The position numbers and the translations under genes are program-made. The notes beneath the pieces are model-generated. The model ran no database searches. It was not told where the DNA came from and worked only from the letters and a program-made list of their open reading frames with translations. Below are positions 38,045-51,016 of a DNA stretch of 64,000 nucleotides, piece after piece; positions within the stretch are counted from its first letter, which is position 1, and each line of letters begins with the position of its first letter. The stretch comes from Ichthyophthirius multifiliis (lineage: Eukaryota > Ciliophora > Oligohymenophorea > Hymenostomatida). The DNA lies in assembly GCF_000220395.1 (NCBI RefSeq), contig NW_004086088.1, forward strand, positions 1-64,000. The letters are read 5' to 3'.

Positions 38045-39708
38045 ATGTCTACATAATTCCCACCTCCTCCTTAAATGACATAAATGCCTTAAATATCTTA
38101 AATACCTTAAATGCATTCAATGCCTCCCTAGCTGTCTTAGTTATCTTAAATGCCACCACCATAAATGGGTTAAATTCCTCCTCATTAGATTCAATAAATA
38201 CCTGGAATGCCTCCTCCAATGAATTTTCCGCCTGGATTTCCTACTCCTGGACAGCCACCCGTTGGGATGGGAGGTCCTTTAGGCATGACAATGCCTCCAC
38301 CTATGATGTAAATTAATTCTTCTTAATTTTTAAATCCACAAATATAAATGTTGAGGCCATAAAAGGTATTTTTTCCCCCAGATATCTAAATTTACTTTAA
38401 GGAGAGAAATATAGGATTTGTAAAAGGAAAGCCAAAGCTTAAATGTAGAAATTTAGATCCTTTAAGTTCAAATGGATTACTAGACTACATGAAGAGTAAA
38501 TTCGAAAGAGGACCTCCTCCACCTTTAGCAAAAGTAGAGACACCACGTGAAAAAATAAAAAGGGAAAAATAAGAAAAAAGGCAAAAACAAAAGTAATTAA
38601 TAAAGCAAAATTTAATGGAATGGAATCCTTTTGAAGATTCAAAAATTACTAGTGATCCATATAAAACATTAGTTTTGAATAATATTTCTTATAATGCAAA
38701 TGAATAGAAAATAAAAGAGCATTTTAAAATGTATGGACCTATTAAATCATGCAGAATTATAAGAAATCTTAACCAAAAGCATAGAGGTTATGGTATTATT
38801 GAATTCGAAAGAACCGCAGATTTTATTTAAGCATATAAAAATGCACATGAAAAAAAAATTGATGGAAGAAGAATTGGTGTTGATATTGAAAGAGGAAGAA
38901 CCATACTCAGATTCAGACCAATGAGGCTCGGAGGTGGGTTAGGTAATAATAATTTTTTATATATAAATATATATGATTATATTAAATTATATAAAATTTT
39001 AATATATTTTTTTTTTCTGTAAAATACTTCTTTGCCTTTTATTGTTTGTTTCAAAGAGATTTTTAGTTATTATTGGAAAATAATAAATAATTATATTAAT
39101 ATCTTTATCATCTTTCATATATTTTTAAATAAAATAATTTGATTAAATATTTTTTAATAATTCATTAAAAAAATTAAAAAAAAAATTATAATTTTAAAAA
39201 ATATTAATTAATTTTAAAAAGTAAATTATATATTATATTATAAACAAACACTTTAAATTTTAAAATTTTTAAAATAAAAAAATAAACTAATAAAAAAAAA
39301 ATAGGAATAACCCGTAAAGGAAAATCTCCAGATAATGATTACAAAAGAAGTCTAAGCCAAATTCAAAGCAGAAGCCGTTCAAGAGATAGTTATGATGACA
39401 GTGTGAGAGAGAAAAAAATTGATAAGCACAAAAAAAAAAGATATTCCAAAACTAAATCTAAAAGTAGATCAAGAAGTAAAGATTATTATGATGGAAACAA
39501 AGATAGAAAAATTAAGAAAGAAAAGAAGGAAAAAAAAGAAAAAAAACAAAAGAAAAATAATGATTCTGCTCCTCAAGGAGGAAATAAATATGAAGAAGAA
39601 GGTGAAATAGAAGTCGTAGAAGATGAAGAAGAATGGGGAGGACATGATAAAAAGAGAAGAAGCAGAAAAGAGAAAAAAGAAAAAAGATCAGAAAGCACAA
39701 AGAAATAA
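38045..39708 (+). CDS. SNRNP70: U1 small nuclear ribonucleoprotein 70 kDa (U1-70K)
   Basis: Exon 1 (38045-38942) and exon 2 (39305 on) join in phase through an unusually long 362-nt intron. After a Met/Pro/Gln-rich N-terminal extension of about 110 residues come the U1-70K N-terminal block ([29 protein letters not shown]), then an RRM with TLVLNNISY (RNP2) and HRGYGIIEF (RNP1), the [14 protein letters not shown] motif and RLGGGLG. The intron follows at once. Exon 2 encodes an SR/Lys-Glu-rich tail. U1-70K binds stem-loop I of U1 snRNA and recognises 5' splice sites. With TAA as Gln the frame does not stop at 39706-39708 but runs to a TGA at about 40012. One extra A near 39713 would give a TGA a few codons on, so the true end is uncertain. 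Confidence 0.93.
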
Positions 39709-40211
39709 AAAAAGATATTTGAGTATATATAAATTAAAAGAAAAAGAAAGTTTTATAATTTTTTAAAACAAATAAAATAAAAATATTTGTTATAATAATA
39801 AATGATTATTGTTATTAGATTTTTATTTAAAAAATATTTTAAATTTATTTGCTTTTTCTTTTTAACTTTATTATTTAATTTATTTTAAATATAATTTCAT
39901 TTATTGAAACATTCCTTCCCCTTTCTACTTAAAATAATGTCTATATATTTTATTTTCGAATTAATTAAAAAAGACTTTATTTAATTTTTTTCAAAATAAC
40001 GTATATTAATTATATGAATATTATTTATTTAATATTATAATTTGATAAGAATTTACAATATACTAGTATTATCTAAAATATGTATTTGTATTCAAAATTA
40101 AAATAAATATCAAAATAATTTTTTATTATTATTGTTTTACTTATTGATACTTTTTTAATTATTATATAATTATGGCATTTATTATTCATTAATATTAATT
40201 ACAAAAAAAGA
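39709..40211. other. 3' region of U1-70K and spacer
   Basis: AT-rich, with no separate gene. It may be the 3' UTR, or a C-terminal extension if TAA 39706-39708 is read as Gln. Confidence 0.5.
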
Positions 40212-40284
40212 AGCCTGCTAGGGGGCTCGAACCCCTGACCACAAGATTAAGAGTCTTGCGCTCTACCGACTGAGCTAAGCGGGC
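40212..40284 (-). tRNA. tRNA-Lys (anticodon CTT)
   Basis: On the minus strand a 73-nt cloverleaf reads from 40284 to 40212. It has an A box (TAGCTCAGTCGGTAGAGC), an anticodon loop with CTT flanked by ACT..AAT, and a B box GGTTCGAGCCC. Acceptor arm 5' GCCCGCT pairs with 3' AGCAGGC except for one C-A mismatch at the fourth pair. A TTTTTTT tract (minus sense) follows just downstream as a Pol III terminator. No intron and no encoded CCA. Confidence 0.95.
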
Positions 40285-41037
40285 CCTTCGATACATTTTT
40301 TAATATTTTAATTATATAAATTTTTAAATACTGTAAAATCTTGGGCAATATTACTCCTCATTCATTCTTCTCTAAAATTTATTTTTTTATAAAAAACTCC
40401 TTTCAATTTATTTTATTTTTATAAGAGTATTAAATTTTTTCAGTTTATTTTTTATTGAAATTTTTAAAATGAAAAACGAGTTTTTTTCTTTTCAATTTAT
40501 TTAAGAAAAGAAGAGAATTATAGCAAAAATATTTGTTCAAAATAATTTTGAAGGAATTATATACAATTCAGAATTTTTCATTCTGCAATTTTTATTAAAT
40601 TATTTTTTTTCTTTTTATTAACTGAGGCAAATAATAATTTTTATATTTGTTAAATAAAAGTGTAAATATTCTATTTAAAAATTATATATATATAATTAAA
40701 TATTAAAAACTTATGAATTAATTTTAAAAATTAAAATTTAAATCTTTAAATATTTTTAATAATTAATTATTCATTCATATAATTATAATGTATTTATATT
40801 AATAAAGTTTATTTAATGTTTTATATATACTTAAAAAAAATCATTTAAATATAAATAATATTTCAAATATTTTGTATTATTAATTATTTTTCTTCATCAA
40901 AAACTAAAATTTATTATTTTTTTTTGCAAAAAATTAAATTTTTAATATTATAAAATTTATCTAATATTTTCTAACATGAAAAAAATACAATTAAGAAAAT
41001 AAATATAAGAATAAAGGCATTTCTATTAACCATTTAA
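40285..41037. other. AT-rich intergenic region
   Basis: No supported gene. Confidence 0.55.
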
Positions 41038-41699
41038 ATGGTCTAAGGATTTTTTAAAAAATTTACTTCTTATAAATTAAAAATTCCAATTTAATAAGAA
41101 TCTAAATCAAAAATAAGATATTTTTAATAAAAAAAAGATTCACCTAAAACAACTTAATTATTTTTAGAAACTGAAATATTGAAAATATAGGAGTTTTCTA
41201 TATTCATATATTTAATTAAACTTCTTAATTCTATTTTTATAGTTATATTACTTTAAAATATGAAGCTTATTGTATTTTCTAAACTTAAGTATATTTTATT
41301 ACATATTAATATTTAAGCTTCATCTTATGATATTTTACACCCTTTTAATTATTTTTCTATCATTAACTCCAATAAATATATTGGTAGATATATAAATTCA
41401 GTATTTATATTTAATTATGATTATATATTTGATGAAGAAGGTAATATTTTCGTATTTTTAATTATTATATTTTTTAAAATAAATTAAGCTTAGCATTCTT
41501 ATTTATTTTATTAGTTTAATCTTATAAAATTTAATTTTTTTATATTTTTATAATTTCTATCCCAATTTTAAAAACCGAATATTTTAATATTATCTTGCAT
41601 GTTATTTATATTTAATCCAAATAAATGGTTTTATTAAAGTTAGAAAATACTTCCTTTTCTACAAAAATCTTCAAATTAAAATATTTAATTGTTTTTTGA
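41038..41699 (+). CDS. Small hydrophobic protein, 202 aa, unknown
   Basis: Exon 1 (41038-41440) and exon 2 (41494-41699) join in phase 1 through a 53-nt intron and end at TGA 41697-41699. The N-terminus is basic (MVQGFFKKFTSYKLK). Hydrophobic stretches occur at residues about 63-85 and 137-165, with an acidic patch DYIFDEE before the splice. I recognise no domain. The fit of start, splice phase and stop supports a real gene. Confidence 0.55.
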
Positions 41700-42026
41700 A
41701 TTATTATATTCATAATAATTATATTATATATCATTTTTAATAAAGGTTTCTATATTAATTTATTAATTTTATTTTTAAGTAAGTGATTTTTCCATTTACA
41801 ATTCTAAATTTTCAAAACGTTTTATTTATCTTAGAATATGTACAAAATTAAATGCTTATTATATATTTAAAATATATAAGATAAAAATAATTTAATTCAT
41901 TTTTTTAATTTATATTTAAAAAAAATATTTTTTCATTTTTAATAAAAAAAATATATTATTTAATAAAAAAATATGTAATTTTTTAATTATAAAAAATAAA
42001 AAAATAGAAAATATAAAAAAAATTAA
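41700..42026. other. AT-rich convergent spacer
   Basis: Short 3'-to-3' spacer with no feature visible. Confidence 0.6.
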
Positions 42027-43899
42027 TCAAATTAAAGAAGCAAAATAACTTAAATCAGCATCGTTATCTTTTAATAAGATTTTAGTTTTTTAAATAAATT
42101 TATTTCTTACTGAAGGGTTAAGCTTTTCTTAAATAGAGTTATAAAGCTTGAGGAGGTTAATTTTTACATTAGGTACTTTATCATCAAAAAGGTTATTTTA
42201 AAGAATTTCAAATATTTCATTTAAATCATTTTTAGGTATAACATCAATCAAATGTCCAATACTTTTAGTTGCTGTAACTCTATAAATATAATTATTGGAT
42301 TTAATAAGTTAGTTAACAAGATCAAAAAATATATTTTTAATTGCAGGATATCCTAATGTCTTAGAAATGACCAAAAAATTAGCAAAAACTTATTCACGGA
42401 TAGCTGAGTAATGATCAAAGGCAAATATCTTAACAAATTCCAAAAACTATTCTTTAAATTCTTCGAATCCTATTTATTATAAAAAATTAGGAATAAATTC
42501 TACAAAAACAAGCCTAAATCGCCATTATTTATCATTTTAGATTGATTAAAAAGCAGGTAAAATATATTTTTTTACATTTTCATTTCCAATATATTAGTTT
42601 ATTAGTTAAATATTGTTTATTAAACTTAATCTTACATCTAAAGTTTCATCTTTAAGAAGACTTTCAACTATAGGAATTATTCCACTTATAACGCTATTTT
42701 ATTCGAAAAAATTCGCAATTTTACAAATTATCTCCCCAAGTGAACTTCTAACATGTTAAGATGTATCTTATACTAAACCGTTCAATACTGGAAGCAAGTT
42801 TGTGGTTAAAATTGAACTTGGTAAATGCTAACATAATTCAGGAACCTTTATTAAAGTTATAGAACGAACCTCATGCTCTGAATCTTTTAATAGAATTTCG
42901 TATATTGGAAGTATTTCTTTTTATATACAATCATTTTCTACATTTAAGATGAGATCACAAATTATTTCTGCTATAGCATATCTTATTCGCCAGCTTTTTC
43001 CTTTGGCTGTTAATATTTCTTTAATGTTTTTTACAAATTTTTCTGCTACATCAGATTTAGATAAACGTGTAATAAGCTTAGGAGATATTTCTATTGATTT
43101 TACTTTAACAGAATCAACATTATCTTTTAATAAATTAAGCCACATTGGTAATAATTTTTCTTTGAAAAATAATTGTGTTTGTTACTTTTCTTCTGCTAAT
43201 ATGCCTTTTTTTTTAAATTATATTTTTTTTATTAAACTACATATACTATATTTTTTTTAACTTTTTACCAATATTCTAAGATGCTGTTCTTCTTACCATC
43301 GGAGTATCATCTTTACATAATTTTTCGAAGGAATTCATTAAATCTTCTCTTTAAGCTTCTTAAAATTAGAAATATGTTGCTCCAATTAAACTGCAAGCTG
43401 ATATTCGAGATGGATAATTGTCCCATCCTGCTAATTATTTAATCATAGAAAAGAAATGTGTGGAGAAAAATTAACTTTCTTAATTATTTGAAATTTATAT
43501 TAATGAATTTACTGCTTTCTAACGAATTATATTCTCCTCCATTGATGCTAAAAGTTCTAAAGGGGCTATTAATAAATGTGAATAGGCTTTACCTCCTATA
43601 AAATCATTTAATTGTACTATTTGTTCGCATAAACTTGTTAAAAAATCTTCTTCGTTATCTAACTCTTCTATTATTTCTATAAGATAAGGTATTAATTCTT
43701 CTCTTACACGATTTTATCCTTTTTTAAATAATTATTAGTTTCAAATTATAATTTTAAATATTTAAATACCTAAAATTTTGGCTATTTATATAATTTTAGT
43801 TACTGCATTTATTTTTAGATTAGGATCATCTGATTTTAGTTCTTCTATGTATATTGTGCAATCTTCTTCATCATTATCGTTATTTAGATAATTACTCAT
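42027..43899 (-). CDS. PPP2R1: Protein phosphatase 2A scaffold subunit A (PR65, HEAT repeats)
   Basis: Exons 43770-43899, 43269-43718 and 42027-43204 join in phase through 51-nt and 64-nt introns, giving 585 aa against about 589 in animals. It is built of about 15 HEAT repeats of the PR65 type. Blocks that align by eye include IEELKSDDPNLKINAV, LLIAPLELLASMEE, LCKDDTPMVRRTAS, KSWRIRYAIAEIICDL (animal KSWRVRYMVADKF), DKQWRFRLVFVEFIP and the C-terminal DNDADLSYFASLI. The protein holds the catalytic C subunit and a regulatory B subunit in the PP2A holoenzyme. No key region seems missing. Confidence 0.93.
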
Positions 43900-45084
43900 T
43901 TAAATATAATTATTTTTATATTATTATATATAATTTTTAAATAATATATTTTTTTATTTTAAAAATATTTTTAATTTATTTGGAATGATTTAATTATCTG
44001 TATTTTCCAATAAATATAGAGTTTTGAAAATTTTTAAACAATATTGTAAATTTATTTTATTTAATGTTTATATCATAGTTAATAATTAATGAAAAAGTTT
44101 GTATTTACTTGCATATTTTTTTAAATCTAAATTTTTTAGTTCAAATGTTGAATTTTATATATTGATTACACTAATTATTTTTCTAGTTATTCTAAAATAA
44201 TAATTTATATTATTCGAGTTGTATATAATAAGCTTTAAATTAATAACCTATAAATATGAATTATTTTTTTATATAAAAATTATAATAATTTATTTTAAAC
44301 TATAAATATTTATGCAAAAGTTTTATAGTATTCATAATTAATTTTAATAATAATAATAAAAAAAATTACAATAAAATAAAATTAAATAAATACAATATTA
44401 ACAAATAAATATTTAATTGTACTAATACAATTAAATTAATATAAATAAATGATTTATATTAATTATTTAAAGTTATTGTTGTTTTAATACGGAATTTAAG
44501 GATTTCTAATGTCACAAATTGTTTATTTGATTTTTTAAAAATTTAGTTTTTTAGTTTAGATTTTTAATTTTAAGTATTTCTGTATTTTAATTTAAAATAA
44601 ATATTATTTATAAAACAAATTATTATTAATATTTATGAAAATTACTAAAATTTAAGTTTAAGTTTACAATTAATATCCTTGAATTTATTATATTATTTTT
44701 AATATAAAAATAAATATTATTTAAAAAAATTAAAACATTTAAACATATTAATAAGAATTATTTATATCTATTAAAAAATAAATAACAATTATAATTAAAA
44801 ATAAATTAAAATTTTCTAAACGCCATTAGAATTCCTAATTCAAAATAATATAAAAATTATAATATTTAAGTCTTTTAATTCTTTATGATAAGATTATCTT
44901 AATATAAATTTTGATTTCATTATTATTGTATTATAAATAAATTAATAATAAAAAAAAATCAATAATATATGTATATATATTTGTGTTAATAATTAATGAA
45001 AATTATTTTATTTTTATTTTTTATTTGTAAAAAAATTAAATAAAATAAAAATCACAAATTAAAAATTAAAATTAACAAAATTAA
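43900..45084. other. Long AT-rich divergent intergenic region
   Basis: 1.2 kb between divergent starts with only AT-rich sequence. Confidence 0.6.
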
Positions 45085-45534
45085 ATGAAGCAAGAATACA
45101 GAAATCATAAAAAAGATGTATAATTGCCAGGTAAAATGAAGTTTTAACAAAACATATATATTTTAATTATCAAATCAAATTATAATAACTTAGAAAAATT
45201 TATTTAATTATTAAAAATAGTAATTATAAAAACGAATTCGAGACATTACAATAAAATATACAATTTATCGCCGCGTTTTACGAAATCTTCAAATAATTCA
45301 AGTCTAATGTTAAATAAAAATAACTCCTTAAGTTGTAAAAATTTATATGGCTAAGCTTTTTCGAATAGTATTTTTCCAATTAGTTAGCTCTCAATAGATT
45401 AGTATAAAATACTTCTATCTCAAAATGATTATGACAATTAAAGCAAAGATATGTCAATACATATACCAATTTTAGCTATGGATAAATATAATAAAAATCT
45501 AGTAAATATACAAAAATAATAATATAAATAAAAA

Positions 45535-45571
<37 letters not shown>

Positions 45572-47682
45572 GTAGCAATTATAATTTTAAACTTTTAAAA
45601 ATATAAAAGAGCTTAATAGAAAAGAATTTTTGAAATTATCGTAGACTGATCCTGAATTTAAAGGTTTTAATTTCTAAGAATTTAATTAAGGAAGCTAAAT
45701 ATTAAATTAAAAAGTATTAAGTTAAGCAGAAAATAAAAATGCAGATAAAGATAAAATAGGGCTTTCATTAATTCATAATAAGGATATTTAAAAATAAATA
45801 AATAAAAATTTAATGATTTAATCAAAATCTACATACGACTAAATAAAAAATTTTTGTATTTAATTAGAAGAAAGGCAAAAAATGCCTAAAATTAAAAGCT
45901 ATCCTATTTATAAAAAGTTTCTTAATAAAAAATCGCTTACTGAAATTAGTAAATAAACAGTTTAAAGCTCAAATATTGTTGAAACAGAAGAAGATGATAA
46001 TGATGATTAAAACTCTATTATTGGAAATAGTATTAATGATAATGCAAGCAATTCTAAGTTTAAAATTTATAAAAAAATTAAAGGAGATTATTCAATTTAT
46101 TGGTATTTATAACCTAATTAATGTAACTGGAAACCTGATGCCAGAGAAGGATAATCTCTTGTAACAGAAGGAAAACATGCATATTTATTCGGTGGTATTG
46201 GAAAAGAGCTTTATAATTAAATAGCTGAATTAGATTTAAGTAATTAAATAATAATTTATTAATTTATTTTTATTTAAAAATAGCTAATTTCAAATGGTAA
46301 ATATTAAAATAAGTTTAAGGTAATATTCCTTCTGCAAGATATGGGCATAGTTGTAATATTTATAGAAGAAACATAATTATTTTCGGAGGATAATAAAGAT
46401 CGAACTAAACAGTTTTAAAAACAAGAGAACTTTTGTAGGATGTTTACTTCCTTAATATTGATACTTTAACATGGAAGCTTATCAATTGTTAAGGTGGTCC
46501 TTTATAATAAAGAAGAAACCATGCATCAGCAATTATTGGAAGAAATATGCTAATACATGGAGGTATTAATAACAAAGAATAAACTTTAAAAGATTTATGG
46601 ATATTAGACTTAGGTAAAAAAAGCAAATTTTTTTCTTTTAATATTTTCAAATTTTTTTAGTTACATAAGTATGGGTTGAAGCATTAACGTAAGTTGAATA
46701 TGATATATGTTACCATTAATTTACACCTGTTTATCATAGTTAAAGATGTGAAAAAATAAATTTATATAAAATGAACGATATTAAATATAGTAAATGGGCT
46801 GCTAATGTAATATTATAAAATTTATATTGTTTAAAAAAAAAAGATTTAATATGAAGGTTTATATGCTTTTGGTGGTAGAAATAATAAAGGGGATATTCTT
46901 GGAGATCTAAAAATATTAAAAACAGATTGTAAACCTTTATAATGGATTAAAATAGAAACTAAAGGCGTTTTACCAAAACCTAGACATTCACATTCTTAAA
47001 ATTTCAGTTAACATTATAACTTTTTGATTATTTATGGAGGGTAAAATGACAATGATTCTTAAGTATTTTATAATGATATGCATTTATTAAATGTAGATGA
47101 TTTAAATTGGATTAAAGTTACAAGTAATTCTTATCCTGCAATTAGTAGATCTAGCCATTCAGCTTGCATTTTTGATACGAAATTTATTGTTTTTGGAGGA
47201 ATTAATATTGATGGATTAATTCCTTCATTACTTAGTATTGGAGAATTAGGTTATGTATATATATAAATTAATTTTTTTTAAATTAAATATTATATACATA
47301 TATAGATTCAAAAATAGCAGAAAAAAAAATGATAGAAGCCAATAATTAAGAAAAGGGTAAAATAAAATAATCAAAGACTAAATATATTGATGACATAAAT
47401 AAAGATATATAAAAAACAAGTAATATAGATGAATTATAAGACTAAATTAATGTAAAAAAAGTGCTTGTAGACAAATTAAGTTTTAAAAATTTTAAATCTT
47501 ATCTACCGATACCAAGAAATATAAATGATAGTAATTCACGAAGAAAATAAAATAGTCATACATATATGATTAAATAATAAATCTAAAAAAAAAATTAATA
47601 AAATGAAGTTGATTAAGAATTAAATTAAAATTAAGCATGTGATAAATAATAGTATACAAGTAATGAAAGCGTTTAAACATGA
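45085..47682 (+). CDS. Kelch-repeat protein, 750 aa
   Basis: Seven exons (45085-45130, 45221-45501, 45573-46239, 46284-46613, 46661-46806, 46844-47249, 47306-47682) join in phase through introns of 90, 71, 44, 47, 37 and 56 nt. Residues about 1-320 are low-complexity and Ser/Asn/Gln/Lys-rich. Residues about 320-620 form kelch repeats with paired Gly: HAYLFGGIG, IIIFGGQQRS, MLIHGGINN, YAFGGRNNKG, LIIYGGQNDND and FIVFGGINIDG, each with the spaced Trp/Tyr (DTLTWKLI, DDLNWIKV). These make a beta-propeller for protein binding. The tail is Gln/Asn/Lys-rich. The (AAT)n run at 45538-45570 falls inside intron 2, so it is not a poly-Asn or poly-Gln tract. Confidence 0.85.
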
Positions 47683-47985
47683 TTAAGAATAAAAAAATTA
47701 TATATAAATATAAAAAATATATATGTAAAAATATATATAAATATATTTTTATATATTTATATATTTTTATATTTATATTTTTATTTTTATCAATATATTT
47801 TTAATTTTATATTTATCATTTTAAATTAAAAAAAATAAGATAGTTTTATTCTAATTTAATTATTATAACAATAAATATTATTTATAAATATATATTATTA
47901 TAAATATAATTATTTTTGAAATATCACATTTTTAATAAAATTTAAAATAAAAAACAAAACTATTCAAAATATAAAAGAAAAAAAA
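47683..47985. other. AT-rich spacer
   Basis: No gene. Short TATA/ATAT-rich near-palindromic tracts lie at 47690-47790. Confidence 0.6.
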
Positions 47986-49270
47986 ATGTAAATAACATAA
48001 TTTTTTATATTTATAACTTTAATAATTTATTTTTCTAATTCATAACTAAATGAAACATATCATATAAGTGAATATGAATAAATAAAATTAGATTTAGATG
48101 ATTATTTATTAGATTATACCTATGAAAAATATACTACAAATTGTCCTTCTAATTTATTAGATATAACTTTAAATCAATATGAAAAAATAAAAAAGTATAA
48201 TGATTTATAAATAAATTCGGCATTAAAAGAAATAGCTACTTTTACAAATGAATAAGTATTAAAAGTAAATGTAATCGGAATTATAGGAAGTCATTAATTA
48301 ATATCATTTATTGACGAACTAGATTTGTAAAATTAAAATTTAAGAAATATAGAAATAAAGGACTTTAAAGAAGAATGTTAAAAAATAGAAAACTTAATTA
48401 AATTTTAAAATTAAAATTTTCTTTTTGAATGCATTTAATAAGAAAAAAATTAAATATAATTATTGATTTTTGAATAAGTTAATACTTATAATAAAAATGG
48501 AATAAATTTAAAAAATATCAATTACAGAAGAATAATTTTAGAGTAATAAAATAAAGAATAAAAAGATTATTTCTGCAAAAAAAAAACTGATCTATTCAAT
48601 AACCTTTATTATAGAATTTGCAAATATAATAATTTAGGTGTATTTAACTCTATATCTTCTAATTTTGTTTAGGTTTTTGATATAAATAATGGAAAGTTAT
48701 TATAAGTATTGAAAGAAGAAAACTTAAAATTACAAGGAGTGAAATAAATTGATCATAAAACTCTTATTTTACTAGATTTTGATTAAGGTTTATATATATA
48801 TGAGATTAACAAAGGAAAATATATAAAAAAATCATAATATAAATATTTTGCCAAACAAAATTATTATAAAATGAAATATATAAAAAATATAAGAAATAAT
48901 TATAGTTTGTAAGATAAAATTAATAACCAAATATAAATAAATACTGAAAAATATTTAATTATTTATGAAATCATTTAAAATTCTATAAAAGAAAATTATA
49001 TAAAAAATGTTCCATCATAAATAAAAAATATGAAAAAAATTATTAAAAAAGTTGAAGAAATTCAAAATAAAAATTAAAGAAATATAGAAAATAAAAAATA
49101 TGATAATAATTTAAATATTTCATATGTTAAATATGAACAAGATGAGTATAAATATTATATACTTTATAAATTAAAAGATAAAAATTATACTAAAATATTA
49201 GTAATAAATAAAAAATTAATAGATTAATCTACTTCATAATAAATGTAAATATTTTTTTCTTATTGTTTAA

Positions 49271-49314
<44 letters not shown>

Positions 49315-50962
49315 TATAATAGAAATTCTTAAGCAATTTAATTTTATATTTAAATTGATCTATAAAATTAAAAAATTTTTCATTATAGTATTTCTGGTTT
49401 ATTTTATAGTAATTTAAGACAAAGAATCATACTATTTACCTTTTAAAAAAATCACCTCGAATTTTCTACATTTTTATTTAAAAGTTAATTTACAATGATA
49501 ATTGAAAGTTAAAAGTTAGACAATATGTATTAATGCGATATAAATTTTTTTTTTTACCTTAACAAAAGAATAAAAATATTATTGGAAAATAAAATATTAA
49601 TATAAAAATTGTTTTGGTTCCTAAATTTAATATTTTTATACAGAGTAAATTTGGTAATGTAATATAATAAAATTTTACAAATTAATTTCCTTCAATATAA
49701 ATTAAAAACTGGTTTTTCGGTTGTTCTTTATAATATATTACTTAAGTTAATTCACCTTTTTAAGTTCGAAATTCATAAATTCAAAGTATTTTAGTAGAAG
49801 ATTATAATAAAATAATTAAGGTTTTTTAAGCAACTTTTTATTATTATATTTTTTACATGCGAAAAATAGATGAAGTAACTTACTTAGGTCTTAATGTTTG
49901 CCATATATTGCAAAATTTATGTGAAAAATTAAATGATAATTATTAATAATTAAACGAAAATGAAAAATATAAACTTTATTTTGATGGAGAATATATTTTA
50001 TTATAAAATGAAGTTAATTTTTTATATTTTTATAAGTTTTAAATTAATATGAAAGATAATAATAAAAAAAATTCATTTAAAATCAAAATTAAATTTTTAT
50101 AAAAAATAAGCTGTTAAACTTTTTTTGGATTAAAATAAAGCACTTAAATATTATTTTTAAATTTTTATAAAATTCCTAATACCTAAAATTAGTATGTAGG
50201 TATATATTTAATTTAAAATGAAGGAAAAATGATATAATTTTAGTTGAATAATTATAATTAATTAAAAAAAGTTTTTTATTTAAGGATTTATAAAATTATT
50301 ATTTTAATTATTTTGATGTTTCATTTTTGGATGAAGGCATTCTTTTTGGAATTAGGAAATATGAAATTATTGTATTAAAATTAAACTTATTTACTTTTGA
50401 AATAATATAAAGTAAAATATTTATTAAAGAAAATCTTTTTCAAAATACTTAAGACAATTCAATGTAAGACTTTATAATTAAAATTTGGAGAAATGATGAT
50501 GTTTAATAATGCAGGATGCTTCTTATTGATATCGGATGCAATTAAATTTTTGATTTTCTCTTGATTGATTTGATTCAACCTATTTATTTAAAAAAATATG
50601 AATTATTTGGGTAAATTATTTCAACGAATCAACCTTTTTAAATTCATAATAATATGATTTTTATTAAAACATGTATTTTAAAATTTATTAAATATTTTTA
50701 ATGGTATTTTTTTTTTTTATCTTTTAAGTTTCACCAAAAGACAATCAAAAAGAACATGTATTTACTTACTAGATTAATGCAGAAACTATAAATTAATTAT
50801 TTTATATTCGTGAAATAGAAAATGGAGAAAATTTTGAAGAAATAGAGCTTGTACCATAATATACATCAATATAAGAAGGATATTCATGCTCATTATATAG
50901 TAAATTATAGGATAAAAATTTATAATTAGAGTGTACGTTCTATCCTTTAATTGAAATAAAAA

Positions 50963-51016
<54 letters not shown>

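Noticed and set aside
39419-39700. Extra ORFs on both strands over the Lys/Glu-rich segment
   Set aside because: They are frame shadows of the U1-70K tail.
45538-45570. Poly-Asn or poly-Gln tract in the kelch protein
   Set aside because: The frames on each side meet only if 45502-45572 is removed as a GT..AG intron, which places the repeat in the intron.
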